Positions 1 through 7,955 of a DNA stretch of 64,000 nt are shown here, one piece after another. The stretch is from Maritimibacter harenae (lineage in GTDB: Bacteria; Pseudomonadota; Alphaproteobacteria; Rhodobacterales; Rhodobacteraceae). The notes under the pieces are model-generated. The model was not told the DNA's origin. It made no database searches and saw only the letters and a list, made by a program, of their open reading frames with translations. Within the stretch, counting starts at the first letter, position 1. Each line of letters begins with the position of its first letter. Both the position numbers and the translations under genes were made by a program. The stretch covers positions 1 to 64,000 of the forward strand of contig NZ_WTUX01000019.1 in NCBI RefSeq assembly GCF_009882975.1, in the 5' to 3' direction.

Positions 1-393
1 GCCTCGCAGGTGCCGGACCTACTACCCTGGAACTGGCAACCCCTGGAACTCCGACAAGCCGCCTAACCGCGGCCCACGCCGGATGCTTACCTGAAACCGG
101 ACATTCTCTGCGACGCTTTCGATTGACCGCAAAGGGCGGGAAGCGGTCATTCTCTGAAACTGCGAGCCATCAAAACCGAAGCCGTGGAAGCCGACATTCA
201 AGCAACCCCTAAATTGGGCTTCACTCTGCAGCGTCGCATGATCTCTTACCAGCCCAAGTGACCGATACCGGATCTTTGATGAATGGCCACTTTGGCGTCT
301 AGATTAATCGGGCACCGACGTTCACCAATTGGTCGGTTGGACGCCCTACACATCCACGCAGAACCACCTTTTCAGGCCAAGATTGGGTCGCCC
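1..393. other. Intergenic, no gene recognised
   Basis: No reading frame here looks like a protein. The only internal pattern seen is the 9-mer CATTCTCTG twice (102-110 and 148-156) in similar surroundings, followed by a related CATTC near 197. It may be decayed coding sequence. It lies downstream of the membrane-protein gene that ends at 394. Confidence 0.5.
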
Positions 394-1344
394 TCATGGT
401 CCCAATGACGCGATTGCCGCTTTCACCAAGTCGTAGATCGCGCTGACGCCAACTCCGCTCACGACGACTGCTGCAATGCTCCGGTGGATGAACGCCCCCA
501 ATCGGCTTCGTTTGTAATATTCCATCGGTGGAAACAGCCACCGGGCATACTGAAATAGGAACCTTGCGAATAGCAACGACAACAGCAACCCGTAGATGCC
601 AAGGATGACATTAAGGAAGATTGTCTGCTGTTCAAGCCAACCGCTGACAGGGGCCGCATACTTGTAGAATAGCCAAATCACCGCAGGCAGGAACGCGAGA
701 TAGATGATGTAGTCATAGGCTCCCGAACCGTGGATGATTGGGCGGGTCGCCTTCCGTTTTCTGAAGAAGTCGTCGATCTTCTGGGCGGTTGAGATTACCC
801 AATCCTCGTCTCGCCCGGCGACATTTATCACACTGCGGTTCTCGGTCGGATTGGATGGCAACGTCTGCAAGTCGATCTTCAATGAAGGCTTCTCGAAGCA
901 GAGGAATACTTCGACGGTATTCAAGGGCTGGAGGTTGATTGCTCGCTCGACATATGCGGCGTTTGATGCGAACAGCGACTGCAAGTCGTCCGGGAAAGCT
1001 CTTTCGTCAGTCTTCGGAATGCCAAGCCCCTGCATTGAGTCGCCATTGCCGGCGACATAGTTGTACTCGATGGGTATGAGTTCATTCACGCGCGCCTTTG
1101 CCTGCTCCGGGCTATCAAAGGTGCTGAGGTCAAGTTTACTATACTCGATCTCCTTGGCTTTTTCGTTCGCCTCGACGAGGAGTTCGCAGAACTCTTTCAA
1201 ATCCTCCGCCGACAGTACGAGGTTGGTTGGATTGAGGTCGCGTCGATACAGCGGCACACGGATCGGCTGGTCTGCAGGCAACGATGCCTGCTGTGGCACC
1301 TGCTCATCAACGACCTCAGGCAGTGTCTCTTCGCTATCGTTCAT
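394..1344 (-). CDS. Unknown membrane protein paired with an Mrr endonuclease
   Basis: 316 aa, family not recognised. The first ~205 residues are soluble, with an acidic, proline-rich start (residues 1-35) followed by a mixed alpha/beta-looking region. Three hydrophobic segments follow at about 214-231, 241-267 and 290-308, with a basic loop between the second and third (YYKRSR). It begins 3 nt after the stop of the upstream mrr-type gene on the same strand, so the two are almost certainly co-transcribed. A membrane-tethered partner of a restriction-type nuclease is a reasonable guess from position alone. Nothing in the sequence gives a catalytic function. Confidence 0.75.
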   Translation of the reverse strand: MNDSEETLPEVVDEQVPQQASLPADQPIRVPLYRRDLNPTNLVLSAEDLKEFCELLVEANEKAKEIEYSKLDLSTFDSPEQAKARVNELIPIEYNYVAGNGDSMQGLGIPKTDERAFPDDLQSLFASNAAYVERAINLQPLNTVEVFLCFEKPSLKIDLQTLPSNPTENRSVINVAGRDEDWVISTAQKIDDFFRKRKATRPIIHGSGAYDYIIYLAFLPAVIWLFYKYAAPVSGWLEQQTIFLNVILGIYGLLLSLLFARFLFQYARWLFPPMEYYKRSRLGAFIHRSIAAVVVSGVGVSAIYDLVKAAIASLGP

Positions 1345-1347
1345 CTG

Positions 1348-2268
1348 TCAGTCAGCCGCCTCGTCGAAGTAACCCTCGTCAATCTGCTTAATATGCAGAA
1401 CGTCCTTGTCCCGGCACCCGATATTGTACTTGATCATCAGCTTAGCGAGTTGTGGGCCGTCGATAAGCACGATCCGAGATCCCAAATCCTTGGCTGTCTG
1501 TTCAGCTGAGCCCGTGAAGTGCGAAGTGGTCACGAAGATACCCTTCGTTGCCTTCTTGATGCTCAAAGCGCCGTAGAAGTCGCGAATATCGCCTGGCCCA
1601 ACGCTGTTCGCGGGACCGTAACGCTTCGCTTGAAGATAGATTTGGTCAACGCCAAGTGGGTCTTGGTCAATGACCCCGTCCACGCCGTTGTCGCCCGATT
1701 GGCCGAGCGCACGCCCTGCGTCCTCCGACGTGCCTCCGTATCCCATCGCGATAAGTAGGTCCACAATCAAGTTCTCGAAGAAAAGAGGAGACGCCGACCG
1801 CACATAGTCGAGCAGGTTGGCGGCAAGGGCCGCCTCCAATTTCTTATGCGCCGCCTGCAAATTTTCGTCGGGTGTATTGGCGGGGATTTCGCTTTCTACC
1901 TGCGCGGCTGTTCCTTCGTCACTCTCTTTGCCGCGTGATTTGAATTCCTGAAATTCGTCGAATTTCTCCAGATATTTGGAGTCTAGAGAAATAGTCGGGT
2001 CGTCCAATACCGACATCCCGCGGTCTGTTAACTCATACCACCCGCGCCGGATGTTTCGCACCAAGCCCGCTTGCTTCATATACGAGCGTGCCCAATGAAC
2101 ACGGTTTGCAATTGTCGTCTGCCTTCCGCTCGGTAGCATTTTTTGGCGCTCTTCTTCGCTCAATTCGAGGCGATCTGAAATCTCTTCGACCACGTCGGAA
2201 ATTTTCCGTGGCTCATTTCGAGCGCACTCTAATACTGGGCGCATAAGCGACTGGTAGTCAGGGATCAT
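1348..2268 (-). CDS. mrr: Mrr-family restriction endonuclease (type IV-like)
   Basis: 306 aa. Residues 1-90 look like the Mrr N-terminal winged-helix domain (a run with HWARSYMKQAGL and RRGWYELT). Residues ~150-290 match the Mrr catalytic domain of the PD-(D/E)XK superfamily: a FFENLIVDLL helix, the GDNGVDG acidic turn at ~191-197 and QAKRY at ~211, then a conserved VG..DIRDF.GAL segment. Enzymes of this family cut DNA carrying foreign methylation. The start ATG has AGGTGAG 5 nt upstream. It sits directly upstream of a three-helix membrane protein gene. The family call is strong; the actual target modification cannot be read from sequence. Confidence 0.9.
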   Translation of the reverse strand: MIPDYQSLMRPVLECARNEPRKISDVVEEISDRLELSEEERQKMLPSGRQTTIANRVHWARSYMKQAGLVRNIRRGWYELTDRGMSVLDDPTISLDSKYLEKFDEFQEFKSRGKESDEGTAAQVESEIPANTPDENLQAAHKKLEAALAANLLDYVRSASPLFFENLIVDLLIAMGYGGTSEDAGRALGQSGDNGVDGVIDQDPLGVDQIYLQAKRYGPANSVGPGDIRDFYGALSIKKATKGIFVTTSHFTGSAEQTAKDLGSRIVLIDGPQLAKLMIKYNIGCRDKDVLHIKQIDEGYFDEAAD

Positions 2269-3047
2269 AAGGGCTCACCTACAAATTCTTTGTGCGCATC
2301 TTAGGGCGGCAAGCGCCGCGCATAAACCTCCGATGTGCGGAGCGGCACGTAAAACAACCCGATCTGCACCTGCTTTCCGGTTTCAATCCGTGAGCTTGAC
2401 CGATTATTGCTATTGCCAACGCATTCTCCGGAGGCCTCAGTCTAGACGCTGGCCATACCCTCGAATCGAAGGGCGGCTTCGACCGGCCGCAACGCTGCAT
2501 CCAGGGCATCGATCGAAAGACCGGTTTGGGCCGGGAGCCGTTTTAATCGCTTTGGGCGAAAGATCCGACGTTCGTTGCGGCGACCACGAACGGCAGCGAG
2601 GCGCGGAAATCCTACATCTGAGCGTTAGATTCCAACCAGCGGAGCATGCAAACACTCTCTACAGGCTCGAGTAGTCTATCTTACACTTTGTTTTAGCGTG
2701 TATAGAAATCAACAGAACAAGCTCCATTTGAGGTCAATTCGCTGGCTGTGCTTCCGCTCCGCTCGTTGGGAGGAGTGGAGCCCGATACATGAGGACCGCT
2801 AGTATTCTAGCATCCAAAATACGGTAAGCAATGAAACCTATCGGCGATGGGCCACACGGCTCGAATGCTGGAAAGAAAAAATTTCATAAATTTGGTTGTG
2901 GTGCGATTGCGCAGGCTGGAAAAGTTGTCTCCTACTGGCCGCACCAGTGCTAGCCTCGGTGCCGCTTTCACTGGAAGCAAAGCTTGACATGGACGGTGGC
3001 TTCCGAAGAAGCTCTTATCATTTCGTACTTTTTGCCTTGGAGATCTT
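2269..3047. other. Intergenic region between mrr and secreted-protein genes
   Basis: About 780 bp without a convincing gene. Small frames on both strands here (for example 2333-2674 and 2279-2509) have arginine/proline-rich random-looking translations. A small palindrome, GCTAG-TATT-CTAGC, lies at about 2801-2814. The region must hold the mrr promoter (reading left) and that of the gene starting at 3048 (reading right), but I could not pick a clear -35/-10 pair. The base composition is more AT-rich near 2690-2900. Confidence 0.5.
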
Positions 3048-3647
3048 ATGCGCGCCGTTTTCCTAGGGGTTCTGGCAGTGGGCGCTTCATTGCCGGGCCT
3101 CGCGCCAGCCCAGCCCACCGAACTTGTTCAAGACCTCACGACCAAGTTTTTTGAAGCCTGTAATGATGCTGTTGCTGCCCCCAAGACCTATCTGGCCGAG
3201 GCGCGCGCTGCTTTAGGGTCGGGCACGGTCGAAGTTACCGAAGATCCGAGCGGCACTGTCGTGTTCGTGCGAAAGACCGATCCGCCCGGTGAAATCGGAA
3301 TCCGCTTCGGCCAGATTGCAGCAGACAGGATGCGCATCTTTTGCCAGGTCGCGCATTTCAATGATGCGGCACTGCTCGATGCTGCGGCTACCGAGGATGC
3401 CTTCAACAAGGTCATCGAAGCGGATGATCGGTTGAAGGCCGTGGGGGGCGCATCCGGCATGAAGAGCTTGCTCGCTGGAGGCGCCAGCCAGACCGGGATG
3501 ATGGTGAAACAAATCGCTCAGTTATATAACCATGTGGTCGTCGGATGGTCGCAGAGCGACTTGCTAGCGCAGGTCGCAATTCAGACAAATATGTATGAAA
3601 TCTATGCCGAAACAACCGTAGACGAAAATCTATCGCAGGTAGAGTGA
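3048..3647 (+). CDS. Secreted protein of unknown function, paralogue A
   Basis: 199 aa. The first ~19 residues form a signal peptide (basic MR start, hydrophobic FLGVLAVGASL core, cleavage after APA). The mature part has two cysteines (in FFEACNDA and RIFCQVA) that could form a disulfide, consistent with a periplasmic location. GGAG precedes the start by 6-7 nt. It shares a pattern with the next gene: a Phe and Cys, then an AP..YL motif near the mature N terminus, then R...YC/FC, then a VGG. No known domain recognised. The two are probably diverged tandem duplicates. Confidence 0.7.
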   Translation: MRAVFLGVLAVGASLPGLAPAQPTELVQDLTTKFFEACNDAVAAPKTYLAEARAALGSGTVEVTEDPSGTVVFVRKTDPPGEIGIRFGQIAADRMRIFCQVAHFNDAALLDAAATEDAFNKVIEADDRLKAVGGASGMKSLLAGGASQTGMMVKQIAQLYNHVVVGWSQSDLLAQVAIQTNMYEIYAETTVDENLSQVE

Positions 3648-3682
3648 CATTGCATCTGTTTCGAAAATGGGAGATTTTTTAA

Positions 3683-4273
3683 ATGACGTCCCCGCGCCCA
3701 CTCCTAAGACTACTCGGCTCCGCATGTTTTCTAGTCTCCGGCACGGTTGGTGCAAACGCCCAAGGGCAAGACGCGATTTCGAGCCTGATAGAACAATTTG
3801 AAAGCAACTGCGGTGTAGTCTTGTCCGCTCCGGAAAAATACTTGGACGACCGCATTTCTGCCGGGGACATGAGTCCGACCGCCGTGGGGGTGAGCGACGA
3901 TAAGTCCGTCTATACCGTCGTATCGATGGAAATGACTCAGATGTTCGCCATAAATGTCGCTGCGATCGAAGACCGAACCTACGTCTACTGTTACTTTGGG
4001 ACCTTTGCGGAGGGTCCGACAACCGATATTGAGGCCCTCAACCGAGCTACTGTTGCGGCTCTGGAAAACGAGATTGGGCCAATCGCTGTAGGTGGCCAGC
4101 TCACGGTGTCGGGTTTGTTCTTGAATAGCGGCGGCACGGATAAGACCATCTTCGAATACCATCTGCCGGATTGGCCCATACCCGGTGAAATCGTCACCGT
4201 CGAAGTCGCACCGGTGGGAGTTCGCATGGACGTTAGCAGGGTATTGCCCAGGCCCCTTACTCCAAGCGACTAG
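3683..4273 (+). CDS. Secreted protein of unknown function, paralogue B
   Basis: 196 aa, 35 nt after paralogue A and on the same strand. Signal peptide in residues 1-27 ending ANAQ. The mature part repeats the layout of its neighbour: F.SNC, AP.KYL, a TYVYCYF strand and IAVGG. As in A, two cysteines fall in equivalent places. GGGAG lies about 8 nt upstream of the ATG. No catalytic motif or known family was recognised. Co-transcription with paralogue A is likely from spacing and orientation. Confidence 0.7.
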   Translation: MTSPRPLLRLLGSACFLVSGTVGANAQGQDAISSLIEQFESNCGVVLSAPEKYLDDRISAGDMSPTAVGVSDDKSVYTVVSMEMTQMFAINVAAIEDRTYVYCYFGTFAEGPTTDIEALNRATVAALENEIGPIAVGGQLTVSGLFLNSGGTDKTIFEYHLPDWPIPGEIVTVEVAPVGVRMDVSRVLPRPLTPSD

Positions 4274-4453
4274 TGGCAAACGTTCATCGCTCATGTGCGC
4301 GAAATGCGCATGGCAGGCGTTGGATCATAGGAAAATGCTACGTGACGCCACGAAGGGCCGGTTCGGGGAAGCTGCGCCACATAGATGGCGTGCCGCGCGA
4401 AGGTCCGGAATGGGCCGGAAACGGACGAAACGAGCCGCTGGACGATTGCAGCC

Positions 4454-4906
4454 TCAGCAATACGGGGCCTGCGTGATGTATCTCCGTGCCTCTTGCGTCT
4501 CGAGTGACCGATAGCGCCCGCCCGAGTACCGCGCGCAGTCCAGGGCATTCCCACTTGCGATGACAAATGCGGCGACGTCTACCGAACCAACAAAGCAACT
4601 TCCGATGTATCGATCGTAACTCTTCTCACCGTTGAGACGGCGCGTCACCACCTGTCCCCTAGTGACATCTCGTAGGGCGCGCGTGGCGGCAGCAAATCGC
4701 GGCTGTCCCCGCTCCGGGGCATCGATCCCATTGAGGCGTACCTTGATACGTCCGAGCCACAATGTGTCGCCGTCAACCACTTGGACCCGTCCTTTGATCT
4801 CCCGGGGCTGTGCGTCGACCGGGGATACTGTCGTGATACCGAATAGGGCGACGACGGAAAGTAAAGATGCTATGTGCCACCGTCGGCTTTGAGGTCGCGT
4901 CTTCAT
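4454..4906 (-). CDS. Staphylococcal nuclease-like (SNase) secreted protein
   Basis: 150 aa. A hydrophobic signal segment (about residues 12-33, ending VDAQ) is followed by an SNase/thermonuclease OB-fold domain: VVDGDTLWLG near residue 43, then RLNGIDAPE, which holds the Arg and Asp/Glu residues used for Ca-dependent phosphodiester cleavage in this family, and a short C-terminal SLETQEARR segment. The domain is shorter than in nuclease A. It is the second gene of a minus-strand pair, 13 nt after a frameshifted OB-fold gene. Probably exported and acts on nucleic acid outside the cytoplasm. Confidence 0.85.
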   Translation of the reverse strand: MKTRPQSRRWHIASLLSVVALFGITTVSPVDAQPREIKGRVQVVDGDTLWLGRIKVRLNGIDAPERGQPRFAAATRALRDVTRGQVVTRRLNGEKSYDRYIGSCFVGSVDVAAFVIASGNALDCARYSGGRYRSLETQEARRYITQAPYC

Positions 4907-4919
4907 TACCCAGCAGCCT

Positions 4920-5265
4920 TCATTGAACCTGAAGCTGGCCAGGCGAGCTCAGTATGATCTGAGGTTTGCCGTTGTAGAGAGATATTTCCCCGGTAATTGC
5001 GACGTTTCGCCCCTGGAGGTCCAAAACACCGGGAAAGGCACTGGGTCCGGTTTCTGAAGATGACGGCGTAGAAGACATGGTTTGGAAACCGTCCGCCGAA
5101 GTTAATGAAGGTCGTGCCACCATTGCTCCGCGACACTTGGCTCACCACCCCAGCCACCGTGACGTAGTCTCCAACATATCGCGAGGCGTCCCGGGGCGTA
5201 ATCGTCTCTGCCTGGGCGCTCACCGCAAGCGTTAGAGCAAACCCGATCGCGGTTAACCATTTCAC
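4920..5265 (-). pseudogene. Secreted OB-fold protein gene, frameshifted
   Basis: Read from a GTG at 5265, the frame gives a signal peptide (KWLTAIGFALTLAVSAQAE) and the first half of a small OB-fold protein (YVGDYVTVAGVV, then FPNHVFYAVIF). Near 5050-5060 the homology moves to another frame, which continues as FPGVLDLQGRNVAITGEI and NGKPQIILSSP, the expected second half of such a domain, ending at 4920. A one-base insertion (or two-base deletion) explains it. The first frame instead runs on as an Arg-rich tail. It could also be a sequencing error. It lies 13 nt upstream of the SNase gene. Confidence 0.7.
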
Positions 5266-5390
5266 TATGAACTGCACTCTTGGTCCTTTCAAAGAAGCCT
5301 GTCGTGTCGAACCAATACGTCCACACGGACCGGAGGGCACGCCCAGCGTAGGGCCGCCCTTCGCACAAGACTAGGTGGGTTGGCTGAGAC

Positions 5391-5753
5391 TTAGCTCGCC
5401 GGCGGCTGCTCATTTTTTTTGATTTCGATATCCTCAAGCGTGCCGCCTGCCTCGAGATGCGCCTCAACCCACTTCGGCTTGCGGCCCCGTCCCGTCCAGG
5501 TTTGTTCAGGCGCATTCGGGTTGGCGAATTTTGGTGCGACCTTCGTGCGCGCGTCCTTTTTCTTGGGCGCGCGTTTGGCCGGTTTCACGTCAGACAGGTC
5601 CTCGAGCGAATACCCCATAGCCTTTGCCGCTTTCTCAGCAGCGAGCCTTGCGGCCTTCTTTTCTTCCTCTTCAACACGCGAAAGCGCCTTGTCGATATCT
5701 ACCTTGAGCTTCTCCAGCTCCTTACGATTCATTTTCTTGAGGTTTGGCTTCAT
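5391..5753 (-). CDS. hvrA: H-NS family nucleoid protein, HvrA-like
   Basis: 120 aa. Residues 1-50 are a charged coiled-coil oligomerisation region (ELEKLKVDIDKALSRVEEEE). A basic linker rich in Lys/Ala follows (KPAKRAPKKK), then the conserved H-NS DNA-binding segment near residues 84-95 with TWTGRGRKPKWV. In Rhodobacter, HvrA/Spb proteins of this type bind AT-rich DNA and tune photosynthesis and nitrogen genes. Here it sits in an AT-richer accessory region, where such proteins often silence foreign genes. The family is certain; orthology to the named hvrA is not. Confidence 0.85.
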   Translation of the reverse strand: MKPNLKKMNRKELEKLKVDIDKALSRVEEEEKKAARLAAEKAAKAMGYSLEDLSDVKPAKRAPKKKDARTKVAPKFANPNAPEQTWTGRGRKPKWVEAHLEAGGTLEDIEIKKNEQPPAS

Positions 5754-5962
5754 ATCACGATCCCTAAATGTTCGAGGTGAGACTAGCGAAAACAGAAGTC
5801 ATAACAAGACCTTCGGAGAAATAGGTGGGAAGGTCCTGCCACGTCCGCGGGTTTTGGTTTCTATTAGCGGTGTGTCAGACGTTGTCTGGGCCGGCATCTA
5901 TTGCCATTCATGGTCGAGCAATTACCCTCTGGCCCATATTTGTTCGTCTAAGGATTTCCAGC

Positions 5963-6862
5963 ATGGCGCGTTATTGGTGGGTCAACCAAAACCAAACCTA
6001 CAAAGCAGAAGTTGGTGGCGGCTATATGTGGTCGCCGAAGACAAACAAGGACGGCGGCTTTAGCCAGTTCTATCACAACATGACGCAGACCCGTCCTGGG
6101 GATTTCGTGTTCTCGTTTGCGGATACGCTCATTAAGGCGGTGGGTGTGGTGGAAGCACCGGCGCAGTCCGCGGAGAAGCCGCAAGAGTTCGGAAAGGCTG
6201 GCGAGGCGTGGGACGCGGACGGTTGGCTGGTACAGGTAGAGTACGAGGAGCTCGTAAGCCCAATTCGGCCCAAGGACCACATGGGTCTATTGGCGCCGCT
6301 CCTTCCCGAGAAATACTCTCCCATCCGCGCCGACGGTGACGGCAACCAGGTCTACTTGGCCGAGATCTCTGAAGGCATGGGCCAAGCTCTGTTGTCGCTC
6401 ATCGGCCGCCAGCTGGAGATGACGATCGGGGACGGCCAAGAGCGGGAAATCCGAAATCGGACCGATATCGGTACGACGGAGAAGTACCAGCTGGCAAAGT
6501 CACGTGTGGGGCAGGGGCAGTACCGCAAGAACCTCGAGCGCCATGAGGCGGGGTGCCGCATCACCGGGATCACGGACGGGCGGTTTCTCACGGCGAGCCA
6601 CATCAAGCCTTGGGCGCAGAGCAGCGACTACGAGAAACTCGACGGCAACAATGGTCTCTTGCTCTCCCCGCACGTCGATCGGTTGTTCGACCGAGGGTAC
6701 ATCTCTTTTGAGGACGGCGGCACCCTGTTGCTGAGCCCTTCGCTCCCCAAGGAGGTGGCCGATGCATGGGGGTTGGCGGCTGGCATAGAGCCAAAGCCGC
6801 TCACCCAGCGCCAAGCGGTCTATATGGCATATCATCGGACCGAGATCTTCCAGCAAAGCTGA
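5963..6862 (+). CDS. EVE-like/HNH endonuclease, probable modification-dependent restriction enzyme
   Basis: 299 aa from the ATG at 5963, chosen because AAGGA lies 8 nt upstream; a longer frame from 5825 lacks such support. Residues 1-120 look like an EVE/PUA-type modified-base reader (YWWVNQNQ start, PGDFVFSFAD, GWLVQVEYEEL). The C-terminal part is an HNH nuclease: GCRITG, then ASHIKPW near residue 213, then NGLLLSPHVDRLFDRG, which supply the metal-binding His/Asn residues. Such fusions are thought to cut DNA with modified cytosines. The reader domain is the less certain half. Confidence 0.85.
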   Translation: MARYWWVNQNQTYKAEVGGGYMWSPKTNKDGGFSQFYHNMTQTRPGDFVFSFADTLIKAVGVVEAPAQSAEKPQEFGKAGEAWDADGWLVQVEYEELVSPIRPKDHMGLLAPLLPEKYSPIRADGDGNQVYLAEISEGMGQALLSLIGRQLEMTIGDGQEREIRNRTDIGTTEKYQLAKSRVGQGQYRKNLERHEAGCRITGITDGRFLTASHIKPWAQSSDYEKLDGNNGLLLSPHVDRLFDRGYISFEDGGTLLLSPSLPKEVADAWGLAAGIEPKPLTQRQAVYMAYHRTEIFQQS

Positions 6863-6867
6863 CAGCG

Positions 6868-6980
6868 GTTCGCACTGCGCCAGGAGGTGGCCATGCAGGC
6901 TCAGGTCCGCTTGTCGGCTCGCAGTGTTGCCCGCCGCCAGCGCCATTTCGTTTTGCCCAGGTAGGTGGCGCAGTGCGAAC
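6868..6980. repeat. 15-bp perfect inverted repeat flanking 83 bp
   Basis: GTTCGCACTGCGCCA at 6868-6882 is the exact reverse complement of 6966-6980. The 83 bp between carry no gene. The pair lies between the HNH gene stop and the 3' end of the pabB remnant. It could be the ends of a small non-autonomous element or a transcription-end structure; no target duplication was identified. Confidence 0.6.
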
Positions 6981-7009
6981 GTCCGCGGGAGGATAGCCGT
7001 CGCATCTCA

Positions 7010-7943
7010 TCAGGATCGCACTTCCTCGAAGTCTCCCATCTTCTGTGCCACCCCGCCAGCGAAGCGCGCCTTGAGCAGGCACTCTTCGTATTCCGCGCGC
7101 GCTTCGGAATCGTAGACGATGCCGCCACCAACATTGAGCACTGCTTCGCCGCCTTCGTGCAGGGTGATGGTGCGGATGGCCACGTTGAAGCGCATCCGGC
7201 CTGAGGGGGCGAGATAGCCGATCGCGCCGCAATGGGCGTCGCGTGGGCTCTCCTAAAGCCGCGAAGGATCTGCATGGCCCGTATCTTCGGAGCGCCGGTG
7301 ATCGAGCCTCAAGGAAAGAGAGGCTTGATGATCTCGGCGAACCCCACGCCACGCACCAGATTGGCCCGGATGCGGCTGACCAGCTGATGCACCGTCGGGT
7401 AGCTTTCCAGTCGAAAGAGCTCGGGCACCTGCAGCGTGCCCAGCTCGCAGATGCGGGAGATATCGTTGCGCAGGAGATCGACGATCATCAGGTTCTTCGC
7501 CTGGCACTTGGTATCCTGGCGCAGCGCCTCGGCGAGCCGAGCATCCTCTAGCGGCGTGCCGCCGCGGCGGATGGTGCCCTTCATTGGCTGCGTCTCGATC
7601 CGGCCGGTATCGTCGACATCGAAGAAGAGCTCCGGTGAGCGCGACAGGATGACGGGGCCACCCAGGTCGACGAGCGCCGCGTAGCGGACGGGGTGCCGAG
7701 CGGTCATGGCATCGAAGAGCGCCGCGGGTGACCCCTGCCACCGGGCGGTGATCGGAAAGGTCAGGTTCGCCTGGTAGCAATCCCCGGCGCAGAGGTGCCG
7801 GTGTACCTGTTAGGAGCGCGGCGTATGAGCCTCGTAGGACCAAACGGGGTCAAAAGCCGTGAGCGCCGCGTCGGACGTCTGAGCTGTCGTGACCGGGCGC
7901 TCCCGCGGCGCGTCGAAGCGAGAGCCCGTTATCTGCAAGACTT
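7010..7943 (-). pseudogene. pabB: Broken pabB (aminodeoxychorismate synthase component I)
   Basis: Three pieces together give the core of the chorismate-binding enzyme of p-aminobenzoate synthesis: AGDCYQANLTFPI, then KNLMIVDLLRND, then SITGAPKIRAMQILR, then MRFNVAIRTI to the normal C terminus at 7010. The gene is dead by several lesions: an in-frame TAA at 7810-7812, a TGA at 7309-7311 where a Gly codon is expected, and a frameshift near 7237-7245. The reading frame can be followed back only to about 7943, close to the integrase stop, so the 5' end is missing. A working pabB is presumably elsewhere. Confidence 0.8.
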
Positions 7944-7955
7944 GAATTTGGCTGG

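Noticed and set aside
2333-2674. Possible gene upstream of mrr
   Set aside because: Arg/Pro-rich random-looking translation, no ribosome binding site, and an overlapping frame on the other strand is equally open.
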